Assembly: GCA_036785325.1 (NCBI GenBank)
Contig: JAXIVH010000104.1
Span: forward strand, 239,663 to 303,662
Length of the DNA stretch: 64,000 nt
Origin: Urophycis tenuis
Taxonomy: Eukaryota; Chordata; Actinopteri; Gadiformes; Phycidae
Direction: 5' to 3'
The notes beneath the pieces were generated by a model, which saw only the letters and a list, made by a program, of their open reading frames with translations, did no database searches and was not told where the DNA came from. A program made the position numbers and the translations under genes. Positions 43,991 to 54,878 of this stretch are shown here, in pieces (within the stretch, counting starts at the first letter, position 1; each line of letters opens with the position of its first letter).

Positions 43991-43993
43991 TCC
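43935..43993 (-). promoter_or_regulatory. Frameshift region of element B with altered slippery site
   Basis: At the gag stop the heptamer is GGAAAAC, one base different from the GGGAAAC of element A, so the X XXY part no longer matches. The downstream stem is kept (CCCACCGAACT with AGTTTGG and TGGG, one bulge), and the loop GAGCCA can still pair with TGGTTC through one G-U pair. pol is again in the -1 frame. Confidence 0.6.
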
Positions 43994-45030
43994 GACACAG
44001 AAGCGGAACGGGTCTGATGATTAGCATTTGAAGGGGGTTGTGGGGGCACCTGGGGGTAAGTATTGACACGTACTCGACACTCTCGTGCAAAATGTCCAGG
44101 CTGGTTACAACGCCTGCAAATTACAGGACCAGTACGAGGTGGACGATAGTCCCGTTGAAAGTTCTGTAGCTGGGCAACGCTGGCCACAAGCTGATCAAGC
44201 TGCTTCTGCTGACGTGACAACATCTCTCGCATCTGACTCATCTCAGACACTGAACCCTCGGCCTGAGGGCCACCATGAACACCATACTGGACACCATATA
44301 CTAAAGGGAGGGATTAACTGCGATTACGCCCACCACTGGGTAGACCTTCCCGCTCCCATCGGATAGCCTCTGCCCTAACATCAAGCAAAGTGGAGTTAAG
44401 CTGACGACGCACAAATTGCTTTAACTCACGACGCAAAGAACTATCCAGGACGTGCTCCACAAACTGGTCTCGAAGGAGGGCCTCAGCATTTGGCATCGCG
44501 GCAGGCGCGCATTGCTTCACCCTCTCCATTAGACCGATCAGTGAGAGAGAGAACTCTAAAAGAGTCTCGCTCTCCTGCTGCTTCTGAGCAAAGAACGCCG
44601 CTTGTAGGGCAACATATGACTCCGTGCACCCATACAGCTCTCTTAGAATGGCAAGTATACTAGCAGGGTCCCCCCTCTCTGCATCAGAGCGATACTTAAT
44701 CTCGTCCCTGGCCTCTCCTTCTAGGTGGTCAAACAGAAAAAATGCTTGATCCGACAGCGAGAGCCGCCGAGCCCTCATACATGCCTGCACCTCCTCCATC
44801 CACTCACCCAGCCCTATACCTGTCCTTCCCCTAAAGATGGGACACTTCCTATCTCTAGGCACAAAAATTAGTCTCTCTGCTACAGGAAGACTAGAGGTGG
44901 AAGGGGCAGCCAGGGGCGCTGCAGAAGTAGATGGTTGAGCACTAGAGCTAGCCTGTCCCTGCCGCAACCGCTCATTATCAGCAGTCAACTGTGCAATCAA
45001 CTCTCTAAGCTCCTGCACTTCTTGCTCCAT
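43984..45030 (-). pseudogene. gag: Gag of element B with a premature stop
   Basis: Homologue of element A Gag: an N-terminal coil (MEQEVQELRELIAQL), Ser/Pro/Ala linker, capsid-like region with FRGRTGIGLGEWMEEVQACM, a second coil, and CCHC knuckle CRRCNQPGHFAREC. An in-frame TAA at 44314-44316 lies between the capsid region and the second coil; the same frame continues open after it to the normal stop at 43984-43986. A truncated product would lack the knuckle. Confidence 0.92.
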
Positions 45031-45294
45031 GATTACTGCGAGGTCACAACACTACAAGAAATAATCACTGTGGTGAAACAGCACCACAAGAGGTTCACTG
45101 TAGTAATTACCTCACCAAAACGCTCAAAAGGGAGTCCCCAGGAACCACTGCTGCTTTGTCTGTCTCACTAACCGGGATACCCAAAAAAAGAAAGGAAAAA
45201 AACAAAAAAGGAACACACAATAAGAATACAGCAAAAAAAAAAAAACAACTAAACCAAGGAACACACGTCTCAGCCGTTTAGAAAGAATAGAAGG

Positions 45295-45311
45295 TCCTGC
45301 CGACAACGCCA
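45295..45311 (-). promoter_or_regulatory. Primer-binding site of element B
   Basis: The same 17 bases as in element A (TGGCGTTGTCGGCAGGA on the minus strand), four bases from the LTR end. A tRNA-Ser primer is inferred. Confidence 0.8.
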
Positions 45312-45315
45312 AGTT

Positions 45316-46639
45316 TGTGGCGAGGGGAAGGGTAACTTTCTACCCGATGTCAGATATACTTTGAAGAACGCTAAAGCTTGCACGACAACGCCACCCTGGG
45401 AATTTCACCCAGAGAGTAGACACGCTGGTTCGTTCTATTCACAGGCTTGAGACGTGGTTCCAGGTATAAACGTATATCTTTTATTACAAATTATAAAAAA
45501 AGAACAGTCATAATCAATATCATTCACACCGGGGAGGGGAAAAACTAGTCCAGGTCGGAGGCCTACCGGGGGAACAAGTATTAGTGGACGGGGAGTGGTT
45601 CACCCAAAATAACTAATAAAATAAGAAAAAGGGGTCACCCACACACACACACACACACGAGTAACCTTAACCAGGAGGGCACAGCACACCAAACGAGGGG
45701 GGGGGGGACACCACCACCAGTCACCGCCACCACCACCTGCCTCCGACACTGAAACAGGGAAATAATATTAATGAGGGTTGCAACTCAAACAAAAAGGCAG
45801 AAAACAATTAACAAATTAAACTTGACAGCAATGTACAAAAATACAACTAAACCATAAATGTAAAAGTAACTGAGCAAGCATAAGTGGCTATGCGACCGCA
45901 AAGCCGAGGGGACAACCAGGCTGCAGTGAGGGTCTTGTTGACAGCCAGCAGCTTAGGTGTCCGGTTGGAGAAGGCCGCCGTCACAACGACAGGCAACACA
46001 GCGGCGCAGCCGCAGCAGAGCAGCAGCAACGCAGCAGCAGGTACAGCAAGCAGGCAAGCAGCAGGCAAGCAGCAGCCAAGCAGACGGTGCAGCAAGCAGG
46101 CAAGCGGCAGCCAAGCAGACGGTACAGCAAGCAGGCAAGCGGCAGCCAAGCAGACGGTACAGCAAGCAGGCAAAAGCGGAAGGCGAGCTATCAGAAGGGT
46201 TTAGACAAAGCAGCAGCGGTCCGGCAGCGATTCCACCTGATCAAAACATAATTAGCGCTTATTCAATTAAACTGAAAAATTAGATGGTTGCGGGAGAGAC
46301 AAACATACCTTCAGCAGAAGTAGCGGCGCACACACTTATATAGGCAGGAGGAGGAGCGCGACAAATCCGAACATCAGCACTTCCTAGGACCACACTATCA
46401 TTAGCTGCCTGACCACAAACAACATAATGCAGAGAGGGAGAACACTTACCCCGCCAAAGGAGAGCCCATGAGCACCACAGAGCATAAACAACCGACCTTG
46501 TACCCGGAAGTGATGCGGAAGCTCAGGAACGAGAGAGGAGGCCGTCCTAAATACGGTCCTCTGCTCCGGGATAGGCTAACCGGCCATCGGGGTGTGTCCA
46601 GGATCCTGTGCCATGCATAGAATAATCTATGCTGCCACA
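45316..46639 (-). repeat. 5' LTR of element B (right copy)
   Basis: 1324 bases, the counterpart of 37475-38798 at a constant offset of 7841. It includes the conserved hairpin and PBS-like motif at 45383-45414 and the CAG-rich internal repeat. Confidence 0.95.
45383..45414 (-). promoter_or_regulatory. LTR hairpin and PBS-like copy in element B
   Basis: On the minus strand CTCTGGG, a 7-base loop TGAAATT, CCCAGGG, then TGGCGTTGTCG. Same order and spacing as 548-580 in element A. The other LTR copy has it at 37542-37573. Confidence 0.6.
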
Positions 46640-46891
46640 CAACCACAGTCTGTACTGGTGGACACTGGGAGCTGCCCAGTACAACCACAGTCTGTACTGG
46701 TGGACACTGGGAGCTGCCCAGTACAACCACAGTCTGTACTGGTGGACACTGGGAGCTGCCCAGTACAACCACAGTCTGTACTGGTGGACACTGGGAGCTG
46801 CCCAGTACAACCACAGTCTGTACTGGTGGACACTGGGAGCTGCCCAGTACAACCACAGTCTGTACTGGTGGACACTGGGAGCTGCCCAGTA
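46640..46891. repeat. 42-bp minisatellite, six full units
   Basis: Six nearly perfect tandem copies of a 42-bp unit containing CACAGTCTGTACTGGTGGAC and TGGGAGCTGCCCAGTACAAC. There are no spacers, so it is not a CRISPR. As 42 is a multiple of three, frames on both strands stay open. Confidence 0.97.
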
Positions 46892-47396
46892 CAACCATAG
46901 TCGGCTACTTTCAACTACTATTTTCCTTGCAGGAATCCTATGGATCCATGTGGGAATATAATGGATAGGATATATTAATAAAAAATCCATAATAGCAGAG
47001 ATGAAAACCCAAGGACGACGGTCTGATTCTGGCTTCAGGCGTAACGGTCACGGCTTCTGGTTGTCCTCTCTATCTTTCTGGTCATTTAAAAACCCTTGTC
47101 TTAACACCACTCAAGACTTCCCATGTGTCTCTCAGCCAAGCGCCGATCCAAACACATGCTAAGTAGCTGCTCTTCAATGAGTCATTCCATTCACTGATGG
47201 ACCGTGAAAAAAAATCTCCAGTTCCAGCAGCAGCAGCAGCAGCAGCATTGGCATCAAGTAGCTGCAGCATCAGCAGCAGCATTAGCATCAGTAACAGCAG
47301 CAGCAGCAAAACCATCAAATCAGTCGCTTTGTGAATAATTTGTCAACAGATGAGGGAAAAGATTCCCTTCCACCAGGATGATTCCCTTCACATTGA
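46892..47396. other. Unassigned, with a CAG/CAT-rich stretch
   Basis: Between about 47224 and 47310 CAGCAG blocks alternate with CATTGGCATCAAGTAGCTG-like spacers, an imperfect trinucleotide array. No gene is supported. Confidence 0.5.
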
Positions 47397-47925
47397 CCGC
47401 AGCGGTCGCTCAGTGGACAGAGCGGGTCGTCCACTAACTGTAGGGCCGGCGGTTCGGTCCGCATGTCACAGCGTCCTTGAGAAAGACACTGAACCCTAAC
47501 TTGTTCCCCGGACGCTGAACACAGCAGCCCACTGCTCCTATGTACCATAGGATGGGTCAAATGAACACAGTAGCCCCACTGCTCCAATGTACCATAGGAT
47601 GGGTCAAATGAACACAGCAGCCCCACTGCTCCTATGTACCATAGGATGGGTCAAATGAACACAGCAGCCCACTGCTCCTATGTACCATAGGATGGGTCAA
47701 ATGAACACAGCAGCCCCACTGCTCCTATGTACCATAGGATGGGTCAAATGAACACAGCAGCCCACTGCTCCTATGTACCATAGGATGGGTCGAATGAACA
47801 CAGCAGCCCACTGCTGCTATGTACCATAGGATGGGTCAAATGAACACAGCAGCCCACTGCTGCTATGTACCATAGGATGGGTCAAATGGAGAGAACACAT
47901 TTCGTTCCCATATCTAAAAAGATAC
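47397..47925 (+). mobile_element. tRNA-derived SINE with an eightfold amplified middle
   Basis: The head has an A-box-like TCGCTCAGTGGACAGAGCG and B-box-like GGCGGTTCGGTCCGC, followed by GTCCTTGAGAAAGACACTGA, a body motif of a common fish SINE. The next body segment, ACAGCAGCCCACTGCTCC ... AGGATGGGTCAAAT, is repeated about eight times as 46/47-bp units (47517-47888) before the normal 3' part (GAGAACACATTTCGTT) resumes. Thus the minisatellite arose from SINE sequence. Confidence 0.8.
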
Positions 47926-48940
47926 AGAGAATGACCACTGAAGGCTGACAGTCCTCTGTTCTGTTTGCGGCGGTGGGGAGCTGGACCTGGGCTTCACTGT
48001 CAAGACAAGTGGACGCTGAGGTGTTGAGAGCACACTCCTCTCCTCCCAAGGGGTTCACTTCAAATCAACCCTAAACACCATTTGCTTGTGGGCTAGCATG
48101 GCTGATACTCTAGGGCTGCTTTATACAAAGTTCACTTGAACAAACGATCAATCACACGCTATGTAGGATAGCCCTTAATCTCATTACAGTCGCATATCTG
48201 ACCAACATGTGGTCAGATAAACACAATACAACTAATGAACCAAAGTGTATGTACAACATGCATACATAGAAGTGTTTTAATGTATACATTGTACACTATA
48301 TCTTATATTGGTGGCATGGTGTATCCTGTCACCCACCAGAGATTCACTGTCCAATACCTTTTGACCATGACATGCAATTCACTGTACTGTTTAAAGTAAA
48401 CATTTTTGGAATTTTGATGGAAGAGAGAGAAAGTGCTTTTCTCTCCACACACGCACACACACAGGGTTGTTCACGGAAATTGTACGTGCACACACACACA
48501 TGGACACACACATGCAAGCACACACACCCACACATGTTAAGCTCTTTACAGTTTAGTCCTGACTAGGAATTTTTTCCCACCCATTGACTCCCCTGCCCTC
48601 CATGGTCCTGACTGACAGCTGACTACACCTACACCCTAATCCCAGATTCAATCACATCCAGTTATATACAATTAGATTATGTTACATTCAAGTGGAGCTC
48701 ATTGGTTTGGGTTGGATTTGACTGAGGTCAGATTAGATATTTTCTTTACCCGATGGGAAAATGGGTGGAGCCAAATAGATTTGATGAATCAGCATCACGA
48801 GATGCGTTTACAGTAGACGAGATGTGCGTTTGGTCTGCGGTGTGGCAGTTCCCTCCCAACGTGAGACGAAGGTGAAGATGATGGCACAACTTGACAATTT
48901 CGATCTTCACTTCATTAGAGTGAAATGAATCAACCTTGAC
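47926..48940. other. No supported gene
   Basis: Unassigned. A short CA-rich stretch lies at 48490-48535. Confidence 0.4.
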
Positions 48941-48943
48941 ACC

Positions 48944-48988
<45 letters not shown>
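48941..48988. repeat. (TG)n microsatellite
   Basis: About 23 perfect TG units. Confidence 0.97.
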
Positions 48989-48994
<6 letters not shown>

Positions 48995-49324
48995 GGGTGC
49001 AATATTGAAATCACACTGATGCAATATATTGAAACTCAAAGTCATCAGCATCTGGATGAACCCAAAGTCAGTGCTGCCGCATGGCGCTCGCTTCACAGCG
49101 CCGTCATGTTTAACCTGCTGTGGCAGGCAGCCCACCAGAGGCCCTGCTTCCACTGCCAGCACACATGGAAGGACCTCCATGCTGATTGGTGGAGAAAGGG
49201 CCAGTATGTTGAGGAATGGAGAATCAAAAAGTGTCGAAAGAATTGAGGTGCGTTGAGTTGCTCCATTCTGCCTTTCATCCTTTTATTTTGAATTGGGATT
49301 TTTTTTACTGCAATGGGTTATAGG
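48989..49324. other. Unassigned; open stretch of unknown meaning
   Basis: A plus-strand frame to 49246 includes LLWQAAHQRPCFHCQHTWKD and ADWWRKGQYVEEWR. It looks protein-like but I do not recognise it and no splice sites are evident. Other frames are open too. Confidence 0.25.
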
Positions 49325-50432
49325 CAGGGCCGGCCCGAGGCATGAGCGAAGTAAGCGGCCGCAGGGCCCCCTCCCCCCCCCCCATTGTTGAACCCTTGTT
49401 GTTATTATTCTTCATTTTTAGTATTCAATTTTGACTGTTTTAAGAAGTAAACCACACTTAAGAGTTTCACTTCAAATATGAGAGTTAAAAATAAATGTGT
49501 GATTTCAGTACCCTCTAAGGTTAAAAAGACACTAGGTTGGGGTAAATAACTACTATATTAATACAAGGGTGGATTACTCTCTTAATGGGGCCCCAGATCA
49601 AATATAGAATGTGTTATGTCTTAATAGGGCTCCTTATTCATACAAAATGGGTTATGGGTTGATGTCTGAATGGGGCCCCTCAGGTTAATATCCCAGGATA
49701 TGTGATGTGATATATCTGAAAGCCCTCTAAATCATGAAATTCTGCTTATGACACAATGTCTGTGTCGAACCCTGAATGTATGTAATCAATTATGGACTTA
49801 ACTTTGAATCCAAAATATAGGCCAGGCCTTTAAAGTAGGCTTATTGTTTGGGGGCAGCTAAGCCCAGTGCTGTATCTGTTCGCCTGTGGAGGCCCTGCAA
49901 GTCAGGTTATAGGCTATGAATCTGAACAAATTAAGGTATTGTCCATCTCAGGGGCAGAGCGGGGGGGTGGCTTTCGGGGCTGAAGCCCCGAATCTCACTT
50001 CAAAAGCCCTGGATATTTTTTAAGCTTTTGAAGTTATGACAACCGAATTGTTATTGTTTCCATTAAATAGTATTGTCTTGAGCAGGCCCTGCAACTGAAA
50101 ATGTAGGCTATGAATGAGAAGGGATTTAGGATTTGCCAGTGTCCAGCAGGTCACCCTAAAAGGGACTAGAATGCAGGAAATCGCATCTTAGAAATTAACA
50201 TTTTTCTGGGGGAGAACCCCCAGACCCCCCTCTGGGCTAAGCCCCGGATGTACACAAAGTCTGGCTCCACCCCTGGCCCATCTCCAGCTGGACATCCCTA
50301 AAATGAACCAGCATACAGGAAATCACATCTACTTAATTCACATTCTGGTGACTCCGCAGTAGTGGGAGGGGGGCCCCAAAAGTTTGGAATCAAATTCTGT
50401 TCAGGGCCCCCAAATGGCAAGGGCCGGCCCTG
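49325..50432. mobile_element. Non-autonomous hAT-type transposon
   Basis: Termini CAGGGCCGGCCC and GGGCCGGCCCTG are exact inverted repeats of 12 bp. Both sides are flanked by the 8-bp GTTATAGG (49317-49324 and 50433-50440), a perfect target duplication of the hAT length. No transposase frame is present. A second element is nested at 49949-50275. Confidence 0.88.
49949..50275. mobile_element. Nested short hAT-type element
   Basis: It begins CAGGGGCAGAGC and ends GGCTCCACCCCTG (reverse complement CAGGGGTGGAGCC). The flanks GTCCATCT and GCCCATCT match at 7 of 8 bases, fitting an older 8-bp duplication. Length 327 bases, no coding sequence, with internal CCCCGAA/TAAGCCCCGG inverted pieces. Confidence 0.72.
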
Positions 50433-50440
50433 GTTATAGG

Positions 50441-53389
50441 ACTACATTCAATGTTTGAATTATTATTAGTATAATAGTGATAATAACAGTAATATAATAG
50501 TGTTATTATTAATTAAATAACTACTGTCTTTGGGCTTGTCATGTGGTTTTCTCTACCTGACTGACCAGTGCACAAAGCACACTGACAAACTGAGCCTCGC
50601 TGGATGAAGAATCACTCATTTAACTAAAACATCCAAGACATTAGCATATCAAACATGAACCCGAAGATGGTGCCACACCACTTGGGAAGGAAATCAGTTT
50701 CTATTGTGTTCTTGGATGTGGAGTACACTAGTGTAACCCGGTCAAAATCAAAATAGAAATGGTGATGTTGGGGGGGTCAGGACAGCAGGCTCAGCTCAGT
50801 GGAACCCCGTGTTTCATCAGCCGTTCAGTAGCGGGCGGTGAGCCTGGGTGTCCCCGACCTTGCACCCCTCAGACCCTCCATCTTGCCACTGGTGGTATCT
50901 TCTTTCATCTCTTCCCCCTTTGTGCTCGTTCTGTATCCTTCATGGTGCCCTTCTGCTCTGCGTTGGAGTCATCAGGGTTAGTCAGTAGAGGTCAGGAGAG
51001 GTTTAAGAGGACTAGGTTAAACTTAAGAGTTAGGTTGGTCTGGCAGAGTGTTAAACTTTACACATGGTGCGCCAAAAAATTGCTGGAACCAAACCACCCA
51101 TTTTACAAACAGCAGTGGCCACATTGTTGGGAGGTAGTGCACAGGGTATCGCTCCTCTGGCCCTGAAAGAGACAGCTCATCATCGGATACTTCAGGATTT
51201 TACCTTTTTTGCTGTGGTAAGACACAAAATAGGGGATATGTGTTCCATTATTTCTGCCATTATTTTTTTTGCGTCTATGTCATATTATTGTGCACAGTGC
51301 ATAAATGAATCTAAACTTAAGAGTTGAATCTAATCTGAATCTAATCTAATAAATAGTTACAACAATGACAAAATACTGATATAACTACATCTAGAACAGG
51401 TTTTTTTCACTTTTACAAACTGTCCCAATCATCCCAAGCAAAGCATACATAAGTTAAGTTTAAGTACATAAAGTTTGTATTGATTTTCTTATACTCGTAC
51501 ATTATACTTATTGTTCCAACAAAAGTTGGCGTTTTTGCATTAAAAGTTTATGAATGATACTAAATGATAAAACCCAAAGCTTACAGTGTTTTCCTCTCCT
51601 CAGGTGTACCTGTGCATCTGATCATGTGCTTTCCCAGCAGAGCTCAGCAGAAAAACCTCCAACCAAATTTAATTCCTCAGATGCTAAAATTGAGGATGCA
51701 CAGCTAAAACGCCATATTGTACCTCATGTCTCAATCACCCCGAATTCACCCTGCATAAAAGTACATAAATGCACTGCAGCTTTAACCACGGCTGTATTGA
51801 ATTCCATTGTCAACCCTATGGGCATTTCACCTCCCCGGGAGAGGTTGGCAGTTCCAGTGGCATAGGCCCCAGTGTGTGTTGTGTGTCCAGGATTCATGCG
51901 GGCTGAGTCGGGATTGGGTGTCATCAATATGTAAATTAGCACCTGGACATGAATAAGAATAATAATTGGTATGAATATGGGAATGGATGACAAAGGAGAG
52001 AGTACAGGCATTTGTGCATATGGGAGGGGAGAATTGAGCGATGGAGGGGGGAGACAGAGAGTGAGAGAAAGGGAGAGGGCTGAGAGACGGATAGAGAAAA
52101 GAAAAAGACACATTTAAGAATAATGAGTTCTCTAAAATATCTGCCATCCTGTATTGCTTTTTTGAAGTATTTCATTGAAATCCATTTTATGACAGAATTT
52201 AAAATCAATGTAAACGTTGGGGCTTACTGTGGTTTCAGAACAGTATGGGAAGCACAAAACACTGCACAATTGGGAATCAAATCAACATAACAAAGCTCTG
52301 GTGAGATGTCAAGCAGAGGAAAGACAATCTAGAATATTCCAGAAGGCGTCAAAGGGACCAGGAAGTACCGCTGACAGGGGCAGCACTCTCCTGGAACAGA
52401 GATCGCTTTCGCTGCTGAGATCGAAATACGTTAAAACACAAATGAATTTGTCAATCTAAATCAATGCAGGAATGAACAACATATTGACAAGCCAAACGCA
52501 ATTGCAGAACACTCACATACAGTATGAAACACTTCATCTATGATTTAGTAGGCGGGAGCCTTTCAGAAGGAAAAAAAAAACCTGAAGAACAGAGTTATGT
52601 CCACTCTGATTGGCTGTGTAACTCTGTTACGCAAACTAGCATGGCTGGAGGGCTTGAGTGAGAGGGGTCTTTGGAGTGTCCACAGTAAGGTTGGAAACAG
52701 GGAGAGCGGTATGGGCTGGCCTGCAGTTATTGTTTGCAGAATGTCAGTTCTAGGATGTCATGATAAGGTGATTTAAATGACTATCCGTCAGCATTGACTA
52801 CAGCTTCCTTTAAGAAACGTGTTGATTTGAATGCTACTCATTTTTGATTTTATGTGTGCTTGATCAGTGTGATTTCTTGATTTAGATTATTCGTTTGTTA
52901 CATTATTTATCACTTGATAGAAAAACAATAATCTCACACAAGGATAACAGATGCATTGTACCAGATTTAGCCACCAACCAATTTCCCTCTGAGGTACCTG
53001 GGCTGGCTGACACAAAGACAATGAATCCAAATACAGGTTAAAAATAAAGAAACTCTAAAATAAGTTATAGATATTTTTGATAGTTCCAGACCCCCAACCC
53101 TGTCATGTAGTCAGTATATTTTATATATCTGTCATGTCATTGTCTACCTTTAAGCATCTTTAGCACAAACTACATATAATTAATACGTCACTAGTTATGA
53201 CTGATATGTTGACAACTTAACCAAGATGATATAGCTCTTGTTGAACATTAACTTTTTCCGAAATGTCAAACTTTACAGTGCTTACATTAGTCCTCATATT
53301 TTCTGAATCCATTTCTAACATTGCTTGTAATGTTTATTAGGGTCTCATAACTGTCAATCAGGAATCCATTCTGCCAGGGTTAAGGGTTT
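50441..53389. other. No supported gene; AT-rich unassigned DNA
   Basis: No convincing coding signal. The frames at 50759-51327 and 51554-51865 have no recognisable motif. A purine-rich stretch is at 52020-52110. Confidence 0.4.
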
Positions 53390-53394
53390 AATTT

Positions 53395-53520
53395 CCTGTC
53401 TGACTGAACATACAGAGCAAGGCTTCAACTGTGCCAGGGTTGGAGATTTGATTCCCACTAGGGCCATCTATGCTACATTCACTCATGGTATTGTAAGACA
53501 CTTTGGATAAAACATGTCCA
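53395..53520 (+). mobile_element. Degenerate SINE remnant
   Basis: GGTTGGAGATTTGATTCCCA resembles a worn B box. About 40 bases later GTAAGACACTTTGGATAAAA matches the 3' tail seen in many fish SINEs. Confidence 0.45.
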
Positions 53521-54043
53521 ACACAAGATATTTATATATTCATTCATACATATTCATACTCATACATTCAGCGCATATGTGTTTACTCTCTCCATATTCC
53601 TTTTGAGTTATTCTGTGCTGTTCTGTACTCAAATTAGCTTCACCCTTCTAGACAAGACATGGTTTGTTGGACACAGGAGCTCCCTACAGAGTGGTGATGT
53701 CATTTGATTGAAGTGTTCCCTGACAGTATAGCACTAGCCATGTTCCTTTTTCCAAAGGATGGAACCATTTTGATTGATAGTTTATGAATAAAAGGATTCC
53801 CTGGAAGCGAATAGCAAGAGTGCACTTCTCCTTTCCTCACTTATCCTTTTGTATTGGACTTTTTGACCTGCATGCTGATTCTGCCTTCTTCAGCACCGGT
53901 AGTTTCTGGGTGCTCACCAACATTCAAAACTGGTTTAAAGAGGAACTATGCAAATCTTTTTAGCTTAATTGGATTTGCAGGTTACGAGTCGTTATGTCTC
54001 ATGGTTGAACATGAGACATAATTTGCACATATGAATTGACCAC
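53521..54043. other. No supported gene
   Basis: Unassigned sequence. Confidence 0.4.
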
Positions 54044-54195
54044 AGAGTCCAGACCTTAACCACATTGAGAATATTAGGGATGTGTTAGTAGTGTGACTCT
54101 TCCATCATCAATGCAATCTTGTATTGATGATGGGAGAGTCAGACCACTCTCCAGCACATCCCAAAGATTCTTGATAGGGTTAAAGTCTGGACTCT
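54044..54195. mobile_element. Palindromic Tc1/mariner transposase fragment
   Basis: The left arm (54044-54112) and right arm (54123-54195) are imperfect reverse complements around a 10-base centre. Each arm carries the segment AGAGTCCAGACCTTAACC ... GGGATGTG, which encodes the SPDLNPIEN-like stretch before the last catalytic residue of Tc1-like transposases. A Tc1 coding fragment therefore occurs twice head to head. Confidence 0.7.
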
Positions 54196-54289
54196 TTCAC
54201 CACTTTTTTGGCCGGGCAGTGTATGTATTCAAGCATTTCTGTTTAGTCTTCTAACAGCAGGGTTATTCTCATTGTCTCCTCCCCCCCCA

Positions 54290-54878
54290 ACCACACAGGA
54301 CCACATCAGACCTAGAAAGTCTTCAGAACCATATTCTGGTGTATGCGGCAAAGCGCATGTGTATACACCATTTGTGTACAAAACACGGACCCTGCTTGCT
54401 GCAATAGATTACAACAAGCATAACCAACGCCAGCCAGCACATAATCGTGAAGGACACAAGATGTACTGTAAGTTAAAGAGAACACATTACTTTTGTTTTT
54501 TGTTTGTAAGCATTGGGGAAATTATCAATGTTAATGGCTCATCCTCTGTCACCAAGTACAAACGTTCGCACAACAGTTGGAAGACTTGAAGACCTGAAGT
54601 GTAAGTACAGAAAGCAGAAAAAGCTGTATTCCTACATCTACGACACCCAGACAGCCATCCTCTCCAGGAGGCTGAGAAGTGGAACAGACCTTCCTCACAA
54701 GGCCATTATGAGGCCCGATGCCCTGGTACAGCCACCACCCGCATCTGAACTTGTGCAGATACAAGTGTCACGAGGAAACCTTAATCCAGAGAAACCCTTA
54801 AGAAGATGCTACACATTAGCCTTAAGGCAAAAAACAAACAATGAAGCACTGTCATTTGCATTTCAATATCCAATATAA
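54290..54878 (+). pseudogene. Decayed fragment of an unidentified multicopy protein
   Basis: The upstream frame has PFVYKTRTLLAAIDYNKHNQ and RQPAHNREGHKMYC; the downstream frame has YRKQKKLYSYIYDTQTAILS and LVQPPPASELV, ending at 54876-54878. Both pieces resemble, from memory, one uncharacterised protein family repeated in fish and cnidarian genomes, in which they are contiguous. Here they are separated by a 126-base insertion (54474-54599) flanked by TGTAAGT on both sides. Function unknown; probably transposon-encoded. Confidence 0.45.

Larger units (their letters stand above)
37475..46639 (-). mobile_element. Ty3/Gypsy LTR retrotransposon B, full length, coding region broken
   Basis: A 9165-base element on the minus strand with two 1324-base LTRs, flanked by CAAC. 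I see two base substitutions and two one-base homopolymer length differences between the LTRs, so insertion was recent. Gag and Pol are homologous to element A and the primer-binding site is identical. gag has an in-frame TAA. pol has two one-base frameshifts, both in or near T runs, and a 0.9-kb LINE insertion. Some of these could be assembly errors in homopolymers; the LINE and the TAA are not. Confidence 0.95.

Noticed and set aside
46640..46891. Regular 42-bp array considered as CRISPR
   Set aside because: Units are contiguous with no unique spacers, and the context is a vertebrate genome; it is a minisatellite.
48989..49246. Tryptophan-containing frame considered as an exon
   Set aside because: Not matched to any family I know and no convincing splice sites; left as unassigned.
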